Shown: piece after piece, positions 34,251 through 47,460 of the stretch
Layout of the letters: each line of letters starts with the position of its first letter
Numbering within the stretch: position 1 is the stretch's first letter
Origin: Raphanus sativus
Lineage: Eukaryota > Streptophyta > Magnoliopsida > Brassicales > Brassicaceae
Reading direction: 5' to 3'
NCBI RefSeq assembly: GCF_000801105.2
Contig: NC_079517.1
Coordinates: forward strand, 12,028,001 to 12,092,000
Length of the DNA: 64,000 bases
Notes under the pieces: generated by a model
Databases searched by the model: none
What the model was told of the DNA's origin: nothing
Seen by the model: the letters and a program-made list of their open reading frames with translations, nothing else
Position numbers and translations under genes: made by a program

Positions 34251-36643
34251 TACATGTGATTCGTAATCTTATACAATGACAATACGGAGTAATTTTATTA
34301 TTCACCGTTTTATATAATCACATGCTATTCAAATATTCTACTAGTCCATAAGAATAGTAACAAAAAGAAACACAATCCTTTTTCATTAGAAAATACGAAC
34401 CTAAAATTTTTATTATTTGATAGTTCTTAAAATTGCTTCGTGTCATCAACTCTTGACATTTATATTTTCATAGTTCCATTATCCATAGTTTCTCACTATT
34501 GCTTTGTTCTTCAATTGTGGATTTAATTAGTTTTAGGGAAATAATATAGTAGGAGTCGGAAGAACAGAGAAGTGACACCAGTTCTTAAAAAAAAAAAAAA
34601 CTGAGAAGTGATAAAGAAAGAAGGAAAACAAAAGGAAGAAAAAAAGGAAACAAAAGGAAAGCAACAAAAAGCAGTCTCACTTTATCATCGGAAGCTTGAG
34701 CCCACTTCTCAGGCTCTCACCACTCCCGATCACGTTGATTCTGGTGCAATAGACATTCGCCACATCATTTCTAACTTGTGTCTTCTTGTCTGAAATCAAA
34801 CTTTTCCTTGACTAATTACTTTTATTAATAAGTTACTGCACTAGTACTTTTTACAAGAGATCATATAGACTAAAGAATAAAACTAGATTCTAATTTGCAA
34901 GGACGGATATTTTTACTTTAATTTTTTTTATTTGTATCTTCTAGTTATATTTTTGTTTTAGTAATTATTTACATAGAATATATTTTTTTTTAAAATAGTT
35001 TGACATAACATTTATCAGTAAATCATAATCTTGTTTTACCATAATAATTTTTGAATTTATATTGTTTGGTTTATAGAAACCAATCCGATTCATGGACATT
35101 TCATAACAAACTTGTCGTGTTAATGTTAAATTGTCTTAGTTATTTTTCTTAATCATGAAACAAAAGAAACCAGTTATAAATATATATATAAAATATATGA
35201 AAATTATATATATAAAAAATATAAAAAAAATGACCTGCACTTTAATCCAATCCAATGATAAGATAGGCCATACCCATAATTAACAAACGATAGGCCAGGC
35301 CTATACTTATAAAACTATACAAACAATAAATAACTTAGTGGATCAGGATCATTATGAAACTAAAGTGATGGTTATAAATTTGTTGGACTAAAAATATATC
35401 AATAGATCATGATCTTGTTTAATAAAATAGATGGTATATTTGGATTTTAATATTTTTACTTAATTTAAATGAGTATCTTTATTAGAATGAATCCATATAA
35501 TGATCCACCGAATCCAAACTAAAACTTATAAATAACTAAATAGCGTTTTAATCTTTTATTTAAAAACCAATATCTAAATAACAAAATCGAACCTGAACTC
35601 TTACCCTATATAGCCCTATAGTTTCGAATAGAGTAATATAGACTGTACCTTCTACATTAAACATACTTAATTAATTATTCATAGCATGATTAATTGGACA
35701 GTGTTAGTTATTTTAAACCTATACTATTTAGTTAAGCATACACTTAACATGAAACAGATAATAATCAATGTATTACACGATCAATACAGAAACGTTCGGT
35801 GGTCTGCTGGAACACCGCACGCTCATGTTCTCCACAGCCCGGGTTTTGATCAACTCACAGCGTGTTTCTATCTTTCTATATTTTTTTTGTTTTCATTAAT
35901 GCATAAATGTAATTTTCTTTATCTTATTCTTCAGTCGAATTAGGTTGCGCAGAGAAAGAGTTTTACAGCCGCCTTGGTATTTTTTTTTTATAATCCACTG
36001 ATTGTTATGAGTATTCGTCGATTATTACGTTTAAACCTTGCCGATTTGACATATAGTACCGGATTTAACCTATTCAAACCTAAAAAGAAGTAAAAAGTTT
36101 TTGATGATTTCGATATAGAGGCCAATAATGAGAAAGATAGCAGTTGTAGTCACCATGAATCTCATAATCTGCTTACACACTTCTATTTGCAGGTTCGATT
36201 GAGATTTCAAGAGTAGAACTATGTTTCTGCGACTGGATTAAATTCGGAGAGTTTGAGTGTTCATCAGAATCAAATATAATCGTACTGATTTATATGTTAA
36301 TAATATTGATGTATTTTGGATGCAGTTATATTTTACTTTATACTGATTTATACGTTAATAATATTGATGTATTTTGGATGCAGTTATATTTTACTTTATG
36401 CAGTTATATTTTAGATACAATTATATTTTAAATTAGATATAACTTTTATCAACTGTCATATCTGTGTTTAAATGGAATAGATGCTGAGAGAGATACGATG
36501 CCTCCAAATGTTAGAATAACCCTTCTACCATAGAGTTGGGTTTTGACTTTCAACGGCTACTGCCAGCTCCAGATGCACTAGCCAAAGAGCCCTCCACAGT
36601 CGTCTACTAATTTAATTATTCACCAAATCCAAGACTTTGCATA
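34251..36643. other. Intergenic region with short repeats, no gene seen
   Basis: Contains a probable micro-insertion at 34565-34611 (CAGAGAAGTGA and CTGAGAAGTGA around an insert ending in 14 A residues). A GC-richer patch at 35790-35870 is not assignable. A 58-base tandem duplication lies at 36283-36398. No supported coding region was found. Confidence 0.5.
36283..36398. repeat. 58-base tandem duplication
   Basis: TACTGATTTATANGTTAATA starts at 36283 and again at 36341. The unit continues through ATGTATTTTGGATGCAGTTA, and a partial third copy of the last part follows. Confidence 0.85.
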
Positions 36644-36902
36644 CTCCTTCTGTTTTCTTTTAGACGTTGTTGTATGATTTCCACACAGATTAGGCACCTA
36701 ATACAATAGTCTTTTATACCTTTTCCATTAGTTAATTATCATCTCTTCGTAAGACAAAAAGTAGAATTATTCCACTTCAAAAGAAAAATGCAAGGGTAAA
36801 AAGAAGGTAAATGTCATTATATTTTGCATTGTTTTCTGGAACGTCAGTTATATTGAAACAAAAAACAAATGCTAAACGTCATTTAAAAGAAAACGGAGGG
36901 AG
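36644..36902. mobile_element. Stowaway-like MITE
   Basis: The left terminus CTCCTTCTGTTTTCTTTT and right terminus AAAAGAAAACGGAGGGAG are inverted, flanked by TA on both sides (36642-36643 and 36903-36904). The length is 259 bases. Confidence 0.85.
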
Positions 36903-37260
36903 TATCAGTTTTGTTACTGTGTGAAAAGATAACATAGTTTATTAAAAGTAAACGCATAAGTTTAATGTTAAAATATTCTAAATGAGCTATTACTATATAT
37001 AATTTAGTTATAGCAAATGGTGTTTATTTACAGAGTCTGGTATATTCACTATCCACCCATGTTGGTAGTTCTAGCAATATATTATAAAACATACAATATA
37101 GTACAACATTTCAGTTTATTGTTGATGTTTCTTACTATTGTAGATATTGAAGCTGAATCGATTCTATATATCTTTTTATAACACTAAACACCCATTAGAC
37201 TATGACCTTGATTGTCAAAGCACTAGCATTTGCATCATACTTCTTATTATCCAATCAATA

Positions 37261-37518
37261 TTTCCTCCGTTTTATAAAGAATATCATTTAGACATTTTTC
37301 ACACATATTTAAAAACTGATCCAAATGTATTTATATTTTCATTAATATTATTTATTTAACTGATAGCATTTTAGATAAATAAATTTATTTATAAGATCAA
37401 TGCATTTTGCAATTAATATTAAGCTGAAATAAATATAAATTGCATTGAAATTGTAGAAAGACACTTTTTATGAACAATAAAAGATACTAAAATGACACTT
37501 AATATAAAACAGAGAGAG
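37261..37518. mobile_element. Stowaway-like MITE
   Basis: The left terminus TTTCCTCCGTTTTAT and right terminus ATAAAACAGAGAGAG lie between TA dinucleotides (37259-37260 and 37519-37520). It is only 358 bases from the MITE at 36644-36902 and of nearly the same length. Confidence 0.8.
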
Positions 37519-37635
37519 TATTTGTGAGAAAACCATTTAGAAATTATTTACAAATGGTAATGCTTTCCAAATATTTTGCTCAATGATCTCATATGAAGCT
37601 TTTACTTGAGTATTTGCAAAATTACTAGATTATAA

Positions 37636-37735
37636 NNNNNNNNNNNNNNNNNNNNNNNNNNNNNNNNNNNNNNNNNNNNNNNNNNNNNNNNNNNNNNNNN
37701 NNNNNNNNNNNNNNNNNNNNNNNNNNNNNNNNNNN
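37636..37735. other. Assembly gap (100 N)
   Basis: Exactly 100 unknown bases, the conventional placeholder for a scaffold gap of unknown size. Confidence 0.99.
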
Positions 37736-38586
37736 GTAAATAAACACTTGAGCGGATGGGCTAACAAAAGACTTCATTTCAAGTATTTCAATACGTCTAA
37801 CATTGTTATTTGTCAAAGATTACCTTCAATTGCATAAATTATCTATGTCTTTATAGTTTATCTATATTTATAGATTATTTGGATTTTTAAATTGTATATC
37901 ACATATTTGTTATGTTTTTAATGCAATTCCTAAATAATTCTTTGAAAGCAGGAAAATAATATACCAAAAACTCTATAAATTAATAATATTGTAACTATGA
38001 TATTTTATTAATTTATAGAGTTCATAATTTATAAAGTTTCAGTTTTAGGTTTTTGTGTACTAAACTATATTTTCTTTTGTAAAAATTAAAAAGTAGATAT
38101 TTTTATAATTTGTTTATTAATTAAATTTTATAAGTTGATTTGGATTATTTTTATTCTGTTATTTATTTTATATTAGATATGTGTCTATCACATAGTATAA
38201 ATCACAACATTGTTTTCGCTAATCTAGATTTTTTTTACTTCCCAAGCTGTACTTGTTTAGTATTAATCGGTAAAACTTATATGCATATATTACAAAATAA
38301 ATATTTGTAATAATTTTAGTTTGCTATCACACGTAAAATTAGAACTAAAATCCTAAACCAGTATCCAATTAATCCTAAAACACACCTCACACTATCTATG
38401 TAAAAGCAAAAAAAAAATGTCTTCCGAGCTTTAAATTTTGAGGCTATAGGGTTTTCCAGCTTACCTTGTACAAAATTAAACCATTCTAAAAGTAATTATT
38501 CGTATTTTTTTTTGAAAAAAATGCATTCAAATCGTTCATTTTTTCATTATCCTAAAGTCGTTATCTATATTTTCATTGACATTCTT

Positions 38587-38633
38587 ACATAACAATATTT
38601 GTTTTTTTTAAACACCACATAACAATATTTGTT
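38587..38633 (-). repeat. 17-base duplication around a poly(T) micro-insert
   Basis: ACATAACAATATTTGTT at 38587-38603 and 38617-38633 encloses TTTTTTAAACACC. Confidence 0.8.
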
Positions 38634-38954
38634 AAAGTTTGACTTAGCTATATATATAGCTTAAAATCTTAGAAGATATTCTAATATTTACTTTACTATC
38701 TGGGTTTATAGTGTTTTTATTATTTTGTTATTTGGTATAAAGTTTTTGGATTTTTTTTTCAAAATGTTGCTTCTAAATTAATTTTAATTTGATTATTACA
38801 TATTAACATATTTAATTTTGATTTAATTTAATAAATATTCTGTTTGGCTATCGAATATAAAATTCTGATTTTTTAATTGAAAGGGTTATACCAAGCTTAG
38901 CTTAACACTTGCACTCTAACTATATACATATTTAGGCATTTTATTTTTATTTTG

Positions 38955-38998
38955 GTACACATACAATTTTTCTTTTCCAACAGTATACATACAATTTT
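38955..38998. repeat. 16-base near-perfect duplication around a T-rich micro-insert
   Basis: GTACACATACAATTTT and GTATACATACAATTTT (one mismatch) enclose TCTTTTCCAACA. Confidence 0.6.
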
Positions 38999-40332
38999 AA
39001 ATAAATTTATTGATGGTTAAATAATTTGAAATCTTGTGGACCTATTATTCAGAACATAGTTTATTTCTTCTTAAATGTGAATCAATACAAAACGCTGTTG
39101 ATGTTATTCCTTTAGTTGACACGTAACTTGTCACCATTTATGATTTACTTGGTTGGTTCCTAATGATTATGAAGTGATTCATTTTATAAGAAAAACCATG
39201 TCAACGCTTCATTCCTATTAAAATAGTTGAGTCTGCTTCATTTCTATTAAGACACCATGTCTGTCATAAGTGAACGATGTGGCGTGAACGTATAATGGCT
39301 GTCCAAATTCCGTCTTCCACCTCTGGAAACAGAGGAACAATGTGCTCCATAACAATTGCGCCATCACACCAGCAGGAATTGCGAAGATGATATACAGAGA
39401 TGTGAAGTGCACCTATCTTCTCAAGGAAGAATCTTGCTCTATCTTGTTTTCCTTTATTTTTTCCTTGAAAGAGTAGTTCTAGATTGCACATGTTGTAAAT
39501 CTAAACATCATTTTTATGATATTAGCATTTTAGCGAAAATAAAAGTATAATGATATTATGGCTCTGTACGTTTTTAATTAGATCATTTTTCCGTTTAGTT
39601 TGTAAACTCACTGTTTTGATAATTTCTACTGTCTATTCCATTAACTAAATTAATGTACGAAGAAAATTGTTATGCACGAACTTAACTTAACTATCTGTAA
39701 TATACTAACATGTCTTTTTATGGTTGTTCTGTGTGCTTTTCATGGTGGCGATAGAGATGTATTTCTCTTTGGATTAAAATGTTTAAGAAGTAGCAACTGA
39801 TGTATATCAACGAAGCGGACACTCTTATTTGTATGTCTAGATTCTCAAAGACAGAGTGAGGAGGGGTTGTCAAACAGTATCATGTTGATTGACCAGAAAC
39901 ACTATCATGTTTATAAATTAAAAAAACACTATCCTACGCATCTTGTTTCGTAAACAAACTAAGATTCTCATGTGCATGAGATAATCTAAGACAACTCTAG
40001 GCCTGGAATAAAAATTAAAGTCCATACCAAATCTAGTGTCAAAAATGCAAGGCTAATCGAGACACCAAACCAAAACACATCAGGAGTGCCATGTGTCATT
40101 ATTCCCCACAAGGAGAAAAAATCCAACTTTATTTATAAAGATATATCATATTATTATATACTAGTTTGATAATAATATTAAATAGCATGTTGTTACTGCT
40201 TTACCAATCGTTTTACTAAAAACAGTTTAATGAAAACATACAACTTCTGCAACATCATGCTTCTGTAGATTACTACTACTGCTTTAGTCAATCAAGGCCT
40301 ATATACAATATTCAGATGCATATCAAATACAC

Positions 40333-40364
40333 AACAACAAAACTATTTTTTTAACAACAAAACT
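40333..40364. repeat. 12-base duplication around a poly(T) micro-insert
   Basis: AACAACAAAACT at 40333-40344 and 40353-40364 encloses ATTTTTTT. Confidence 0.6.
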
Positions 40365-40767
40365 GTTTGAATTGTATCATTTGATTAAACATGTAAAAGA
40401 AGAAAGGTCAACGAAAAAGAGCCAAAAGTTGTATAGCCAAAAATTACTACACACTAAGAAAAATAAGAGTAACTAGTTAGTCTTAATCAGTCGTTAAGAA
40501 AAAGAAAATGTTTGTTAAGAAGAAAAATATGTCTCTCTTGTTGTCTCTCTAAACAAAAGAAGCTTAGAAGAAATACCGCGCTGAGACAAAGATAGGGAGA
40601 TATAAAGAGAAAAGTTCAAAATCAGTTTTTCAACGTTCCTACAAGGCTACAACACTTTTCTCAAAAAAAAAAGAAAAAACCATTCCTACAACACTAAAGT
40701 TTATCAATGTGCGTTTCTCATATCTCTCATTCTGAAGTTCTGGAATTTGTTTTGTCTATTGGTCTTA

Positions 40768-42231
40768 GAGCATAAATATCGGTGTCCTTAGCCCCATATC
40801 TTAGATTATTTGGGCTCAAATTTAAATCAAAAAAGGCCTAAATACTGAAGAAACGGAGCAGATTGTCCTTAATTAAGAAGTTTTTGGTTGCGTCCTTAAC
40901 GCCACGCGTCATCTTCTCAAAGCCTCTGAACCACTTCCCCTTCCTCCTCCTTCTCTTGCCACTTCCCCTCCTCCTCCTTCTCTGGCCCTTCAATCACCAA
41001 CCTCTGAACCACCACCACCGCCTTGCTCCGCCTTTCTCAGCCTCAGGTCTCTTTCACTTCCAAATACGTCTCTGTTCTCTATGATATCGAGGAGAAGAAC
41101 ACTTTTGTTAAGAGCAGTGTTGATGTTTCGCCGCGTATTCAGCTGAGAGCTCTTCATAATGTCAAGGTAAGACTCTACTGATAATAAACAAAAAAAAACA
41201 CTTGTTTACGAGGCAAAATTGACGAAGTGGGAGTAGATGTGGTGGTAGCTTGTCTTTCTATGGAACAGAACAGCAGTTTCTGTATTTGATTGTGGATTTG
41301 TTTTTTTTTTCTAATTAAAAGGTGTTAACTTTGGTTTCCTTTACTATTGTGCATCTGGAATTGATAGAAAAGAACATCAGTTTCTGTTTTTGATTTTGTA
41401 TATGTGTGTTCAATAGGAAACTGGCACCATTGGTTTTGGTTTCTGTGTTTCATTTAACTGAATTATTTATGAGGCTAATCTACATTGACAAAGTGAGTGT
41501 ACATATGGTGGCAATTTGTCATCAATGGAACAGAACAACAATTTCTGTATTTGATTTGTGGATATGTTTTTCACTGAAAGGTGTTGACTTTGATTTCCTT
41601 TCCTATTGTGCACCTGGTATTAATAGAGTCTGAATGTTTCTAAGTGGGAGGAACTATATATCAGAAAGTCTGAGTGCAGTTCAATCAAGTAACTGTTAGT
41701 AGCTATTGAAACTTGCAGATTACGTTTGTAGGCTTTAGATTCACTCCTTGATTATTGTTGGTTGCTTGCTACTTTGTATTTGTCGATATAATGTGTCACT
41801 AATACTAGTGTATGTTTGTTGCAGGCGCAACAAGGAGAGGTTGCTATGGAAGCAAATCTAGCTGAACCTGGCTATTCCCTCCAGCTTTCATCACCTGTTC
41901 CTATTGGCTACGTGGGTACCACCTCTTCTATTTGGTGTGTGTGGATGTTTTTTGCATTTGCAGGAGTGTGGTTGCTAGTACTTTGCAGCTTGTTATGTTT
42001 AAGTGCTTATTGTAATGCCTTGCGGGTTTCTCATCCTATTTGTTTAACCATATTTGTTCTTTTGTAGTGTTTATGTTTAACCATATTTGTTCTTGTTTAA
42101 CCTAAGAGATTACAAAATGTCCTACCAATAATCACTACTTTACTTAAAGTCTCTTAACATTGTCCCTAACTATAGTATAATAATAAAAAATACTAAGGAC
42201 CACCTAAAAAGTTCTATTGATAATGATGCTC
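40768..42231. mobile_element. PIF/Harbinger-like element 2 with captured exons
   Basis: TTA lies on both sides (40765-40767 and 42232-42234). The inverted termini are GAGCATAAATATCGG on the left and, on the other strand, GAGCATCATTATCAA on the right. The interior has no transposase but carries a spliced host-like fragment. Confidence 0.75.
41037..41910 (+). pseudogene. Captured two-exon gene fragment, possibly from a chloroplast-envelope-type protein
   Basis: Exon-like piece one (about 41037-41166) reads VSFTSKYVSVLYDIEEKN and then VDVSPRIQLRALHNVK before GTAAGA. Piece two (41825-41910) follows TTGCAG and reads AQQGEVAMEANLAEPGYSLQ to SSPVPIGY, then GTGGGT. The phase is 0 at the junction. 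Alternating short beta-strand-like segments suggest a beta-barrel or membrane-associated protein, but I cannot name the family. Neither start nor stop codon lies inside the element, so it is a captured internal piece. Confidence 0.55.
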
Positions 42232-42234
42232 TTA

Positions 42235-43587
42235 TACTCTCAAACATATGTGATTGTTTAGGACTTTGACTGCCAAGACTTTTAAACAAATGACTTTACA
42301 AAAATATTGGGTTGTGGATTTAGAAAAAAATAAAAGTCACAAATTTTAACTTTTAGAAAAGGTAAAGCAACGTAAAGGGAAAAGAGAAGTTGAGGCTTTG
42401 AGTTTTTAGAAACTTTGAGAGATTTTATGAAAGCCAAATTGTGATTGATAAAATTATTGCCTTTAGAAACTTTAGATCATTGTAAAGTCTTTAAAGCTCT
42501 GAAAGTCAAATCCCTAATCACTTTCGATATAGTATCAGAGTTAAAGTCCATTTTTTTGGAAGAAAGTTACAAATATTTATTTTACACTTGTTCCTAACTC
42601 CTAAGGTGATTAAACAGAAAAAAAAGTTCTAAATAAAATGTATTCGTTTTATTTTATTTTATAAAATAAAATGTATTCATTGTATTTTTAGTAAACAGAT
42701 CAACTTGATAGCATTTCATAGTATATACTTTGACTATTTTAAATACTTTTTTTGTCACAAGACTAATTTAAATACTTAATAACCAATATTTATATACAGT
42801 GCAAATAATCAATATTGTAATTAATAAATGTGATTATCAAATTCCAATGGCGTTTCATCTTAACAAATAAACTAACATCATTGGAGGAAACATGCATATC
42901 TTATTTGTCTCCATGAAACTTTGGTTTTACTTCAACTTCTTCTCTCGCCTTCTTCTCTTGTACTATTATTAATTAACAGTAGTATCTTTAGCAAAATCGA
43001 GATTAAGTTAAATACTAATCGGAGTGTTTGTGGCGACTTGACTGTTACACGCATGCAATACGCGTTATTTCAAATTTATAAATGGTACATTGGTCTAAAA
43101 ATGGGAGGAAAATGAGGACAATGAATGGATTAGGGACCACATAAATAGTCATTATTGTATCGAATGTGTGGTTTATATGGTTGATACGATGCCTTAAAAA
43201 TATGCTAATCGTGATTAACAACAAAAGTGAGGTTTTGGGATGTTTTGTGATTTTAAACTGTACACGTGTGAGGCATCTGAATTGTAAATATATAGTTTAT
43301 GAAACTACTCGAAGTATAATCGATGTACTATAAAGTATCAAAAGAAACGCACCAGTCGACTATATACACATGATCGTCATGCAAGTCGTCAGCATGCTAT
43401 TCCTCAAGAAACATACATCTTATGGTCAAACTAGACAAACTTCTTTTTGTAATCTATTTAACATAACTTTTTGGACCAATCCTGAAATGGTTCAAATAGC
43501 TGGTTTGATGGATAAAACCATCTTAATTATAATCTTTTGTTGCTTGCTTGTGTGATCACAAATGTCGGTCAGAATAGAAATGGAGAT
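42235..43587. other. Intergenic stretch
   Basis: No gene was seen. A micro-insertion lies at 42732-42777. Confidence 0.5.
42732..42777 (-). repeat. 17-base near-perfect duplication around a poly(T) micro-insert
   Basis: GACTATTTTAAATACTT and GACTAATTTAAATACTT (one mismatch) enclose TTTTTGTCACAA. The insert is similar to the one at 48030-48044 (T run then GTCAAC). Confidence 0.75.
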
Positions 43588-43948
43588 TGTCACTACAGGA
43601 AATATGGGTAGTCTTAGCGGACGGAAAACGCTATGTAAAGAAAAGCATAGCGCTTCCTTCACCGCTCTGACATCGCCCGTTATAAAAAGTCTGGTACTTT
43701 TAATAGCGGTTTTCGTTTATGCTATAGTTAAGTAAACAAAGATAGCGATAATTTCTATGCTATTGTAAATATAATATATAATTCGCTTTTATATACGGGA
43801 ATAACAATTAATTAATATTTAAAATTTAAAACCACCAAATATAATTAAACAAAAAAATAGTTAATGATTATATTTAAATAAGCCAATTAATTCATAACTA
43901 AAAATCAAAATTTATTTAGTAATTTAATTCTAGTTTACAAATAAATTC

Positions 43949-44010
43949 TGGTTTACAAAACCCAGTTTACAAAACCCGGTTTACAACGGTTTACAAAACC
44001 CGGTTTACAA
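43949..44010. repeat. GGTTTACAAAACCC tandem repeat in the CACTA element
   Basis: Four to five imperfect copies of a unit near 14-18 bases. Confidence 0.75.
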
Positions 44011-45570
44011 ATGTAAACCTAAAGCCTAACCTAAAAAAACAAAATCAACCTAACAGCCTCCTTCGGTTTCTTTATCTTTGAGGCCGACCACCACCCAACA
44101 GCCTCCTCCACCGCACTAACTACCATTGATGATGTCGAGACCACCATTGTTGACGCCGATGCTACCACCATCAAGCTTCTTCAGCCTTTTTAAACAAAGA
44201 ATACAAAAACAAAACCGGAATTAGAACACAGAGATAGAGAGAGAAAGACGAAGCCAGAGATGAAAACAAAACAAAAATCAATTAACTATGTTAACACGAC
44301 TTCTTCTCATTCCGTACTTCGTCTTAGATCTGTAAACAAAACAAAAATCAATTAGAAGTATATAGGAAGATGAAAAGAAAGAGAGAACAGATAAGAGAAA
44401 GGGGAAGTGAGTTTACCTGTCGTGATGGTTGCCAAGACTTCGTCTGTGCTTAACACTTTGAATCAGAAAACCCCCTTGGGACTGAGAGGAGAGGAGAGGA
44501 GAGGAGATCGAAACTTAACACTTCTAATCAGTAAAAACCCTTGGGACTCAGAGAGGAGAGGAGATAGAAACAGAGACATCTAGAAAGATGCAAGATTACT
44601 ATTTTTTTGAGATCTGTAGAGAGAAGAGATCGACAGAGAGACACAGTAGAGAAGAAAAGAAGTTAGACCATTAGATCTCTTTTAGTCCATTCTAATCCGA
44701 CGGTGGAGATTGTGATCCGTGTAAAATCATCTTATTGGTCAATGACAATTTTCCTTTTTCTTTTTCTTTTTCTTTTAACTTGTTTGTTTATAATTCTTAA
44801 GCTAAAACTAATTAGTAATGACCATATTTTTACTTTGTAAGAAAAAGATATTTAGTTTTAAATAATCTGTATGTATTTAGTTAATTTTATATTTATATTT
44901 TATGGTTTAAATTAAAATTGTAAGATCACATGTTTAAAATGAAAGGATTAGTGTTTATGATATAGGGTTTGATGTTCAAAGTATGTGGTTTATGGCATTA
45001 TATTTATAGTTTTGTATTTGAAAGTTATGATCTATATAGTTATCTTTTTTTGTTTTGACAATATATAATTTAAGTTTAAAATGTTCTATATATTTTAAGT
45101 ATATATTACAAATTTGGGGTTAAGATGGAGGGTTTAGGGTTTGAAGGGTTTGTGAAATAGAATTGTGCTTAAGATACATATTATAAAATGAAATTGATAA
45201 AGTTATTGTTTATATAAGGAATAGGTTTAAGTTTAGTAATTATATTATTTGTAGTAATTTGATTTTTGACTTATATGTAGGGTTTGAATTAGGGGTTTAG
45301 GGTATTAGATTTAGGGTTTAGATTTAAAATTTAGTGTCTGAGGTTTTGATTTTAAATTTGAGATTAGATTTTAAAATGATTGAAATTTTGATTTTAGGTT
45401 TAAGATTAAAATTATACAAACAAAACAATTTTTTATAGATTGAAATGTAATAGGTACTTTATAAATATAAACACTAATTTAAGTTTATGGTTTAAATCCT
45501 AAATTTTAAACATAGCCTTTAAATTATTACAAAATGCAATTTGTCACATGAATCATAGTGCTCGAATTGT

Positions 45571-45920
45571 CAAGACTACAAGATACTGGTATGACCCCTT
45601 TGTTTACTTCACACATGTATATGTATCCATATTAACAGAGTCAAGGGCCAAGAATCAAGACTATAAGATACTGGCATGATCCCTTTGTTTCAAATAGTCA
45701 CATGGGAAGATTTGAATCCAAGAATGCCACAGTATCCGGAAGGCAATCTTACACCGCCAACTGTATCCATGCATGCAAAGATGCATTCATCAGATCAGCC
45801 AGCTCCACCTCCACGGCAAGCACCACCAGAAATAAGAGCAGGAGTCGCAAGATTTGTGGGAGACTTGTAAAGCTTGTTTTCTCTTTAACTTTTGTTCCCT
45901 GCAAAAAGGGAAACACGAAG
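45571..45920 (+). other. Possible captured exon within the CACTA element
   Basis: A sentence of about 30 bases (CAAGACTACAAGATACTGG and TATGACCCCTTTG) is repeated, diverged, at 45649-45690. The following stretch is open in two frames and Pro/Ser-rich, including MPQYPEGNLTPP. No family was recognised, and overlapping open frames argue against calling a gene. Confidence 0.3.
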
Positions 45921-46019
45921 TAGAACAATCAAAGGCAAAGAAGCCATGTTGAACTAAATCTCACAAAAGCCACCATCCATTGTGAACAAAGCCAAACAAT
46001 GTATAGATATGAAAAGTTT

Positions 46020-46280
46020 CTCAGCATAACACATCACACACACAACTAACTAAGAACATAACCAGTTTCAGATGCAATGAAGAGACACAATGGACCAAAC
46101 CGCAAACTTTGTCTTCTCAACATAGCACAACACACACACTACTAACTAAGAACAGAAAAAATTTCCAACCAAGATTTCAGATGTAACAAAGAGACACAAT
46201 ATATCAAACTGCAAACTTTGTCTTCTCAACGTCACACAACACGCACACACTACTAAGAGCAGAACCAGTTTCCTACAACA
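46020..46280. repeat. 110-base tandem repeat, about 2.4 copies
   Basis: Units starting CAGATG at 46069 and 46179 share AGAGACACAAT, GCAAACTTTGTCTTCTCAAC and CACACACTACTAA. A partial copy precedes them. Confidence 0.8.
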
Positions 46281-47405
46281 CTCCGACAACCACACTATGG
46301 ATCTTTGTTATCATTGAAAAAAAAAGATAAGATAGGGGTAGAATCCTTCACATACAAGTTTGAACTGTCGTGGATATTGACACGCCACAAGAGAACCATA
46401 ACTAACTTCCAAGATGATGGCACCTTCCTGCAAGTGAAGACAGGACAGAAGCATAGTTCCAAATTTAGTGACATATCACAGAGTAGCTAAAATAGATAGG
46501 TGCAAACAGAAATTTGAGCTCAGAAACGTCCTCTTACCATGTGTATAACGAAATGCTAATCCAAGCCATCACGTGGTAGACATCTCTGTAATTAAAACAT
46601 GTATATTTGTTTTAAAAATCAGACACATCGGGGAAAGCAATAAGATAAAAGAAGGAAGCCAATTAAGAGAAGAATGTGAGTCTGTGACTTGAACAAATCT
46701 CAATGATTCTACAGATGCAACCACTAAACGGGTTGGAAGGAAGTCAATCCTATAAAAGTCATCTACTTTCAACAGATTCTACAAAATGGGTTCCAACAAA
46801 ACAATTATATCTCTCTCTATTCCAAGTGAAACAGGAGACAAAAAAAATAAAAAGAAAATACGTTTACTTTGAAAGTATGTTTCGCTTGGTCAGAGAAACC
46901 ATTCCTTGAGAACCTCAGCTTTGTTACAGTCTGCACCCAACAAAGATCAAAGTTAGTTTTGATTAGTGAGCTGAAAAAATTATCAGATAACTAAAGATAA
47001 TTATAAAAGTGAATCTCTCAATAGGATTGGGGAAAAGAGAGAACCTTTCCGCCATGGCTCCAGGATTTGAGGCGAGCAGAGAAAGTGCCTGAGAGGAAGA
47101 AGAAAAGGAGACGACTTTAGAGGACGGGAGAGGTGATGAAGTAGGTTTCTGTTTAATACTATCTCTGAAGCAAATATGGATCATAAATCAAATCAAGAAT
47201 TAGGGTTCTTGCTCGAATCAGAGAGGGATTTAGGGAGCGGACTACGGAAAGGAAACAGAGACAATGGCAAAGAGAGATAGAGAAATTACAACTGGGATAC
47301 CCAGGAGATTTAACTCAGCTGGCCGTGAATGACTAAGATTGGAGTGTTGTCCGGTGGAAGCCATGATTTCGTGAGATATGGAGGAGAGATGGAGACGATG
47401 AGTTC

Positions 47406-47407
<2 letters not shown>

Positions 47408-47457
<50 letters not shown>
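47408..47457. repeat. (GA)n microsatellite
   Basis: About 50 bases of GA near the right end of the CACTA element. It lies in a leader-like block read on the minus strand. Confidence 0.97.

Positions 47458-47460
<3 letters not shown>

Larger units (their letters stand above)
37736..40767. other. Intergenic region, no gene supported
   Basis: AT-rich. Micro-insertion-like direct repeats lie at 38587-38633, 38955-38998, 40333-40364 and 40647-40695. A minus-strand exon-like patch at 39220-39430 encodes TSLYIIFAIPAGVMAQLLWS in one frame, which could be a decayed membrane-protein exon, but I could not assign it. Confidence 0.5.

Noticed and set aside
39218..39491. Two minus-strand frames with a hydrophobic segment
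   Set aside because: Different frames look plausible in different parts and no family could be named; at most a decayed exon.
45115..45320. Telomere-like TTTAGGG motifs
   Set aside because: Only a few scattered, imperfect copies inside AT-rich CACTA interior; not a true interstitial telomere array.
46020..46280. CRISPR-like repeat array
   Set aside because: The units are contiguous tandem repeats without spacers, in a plant transposon.
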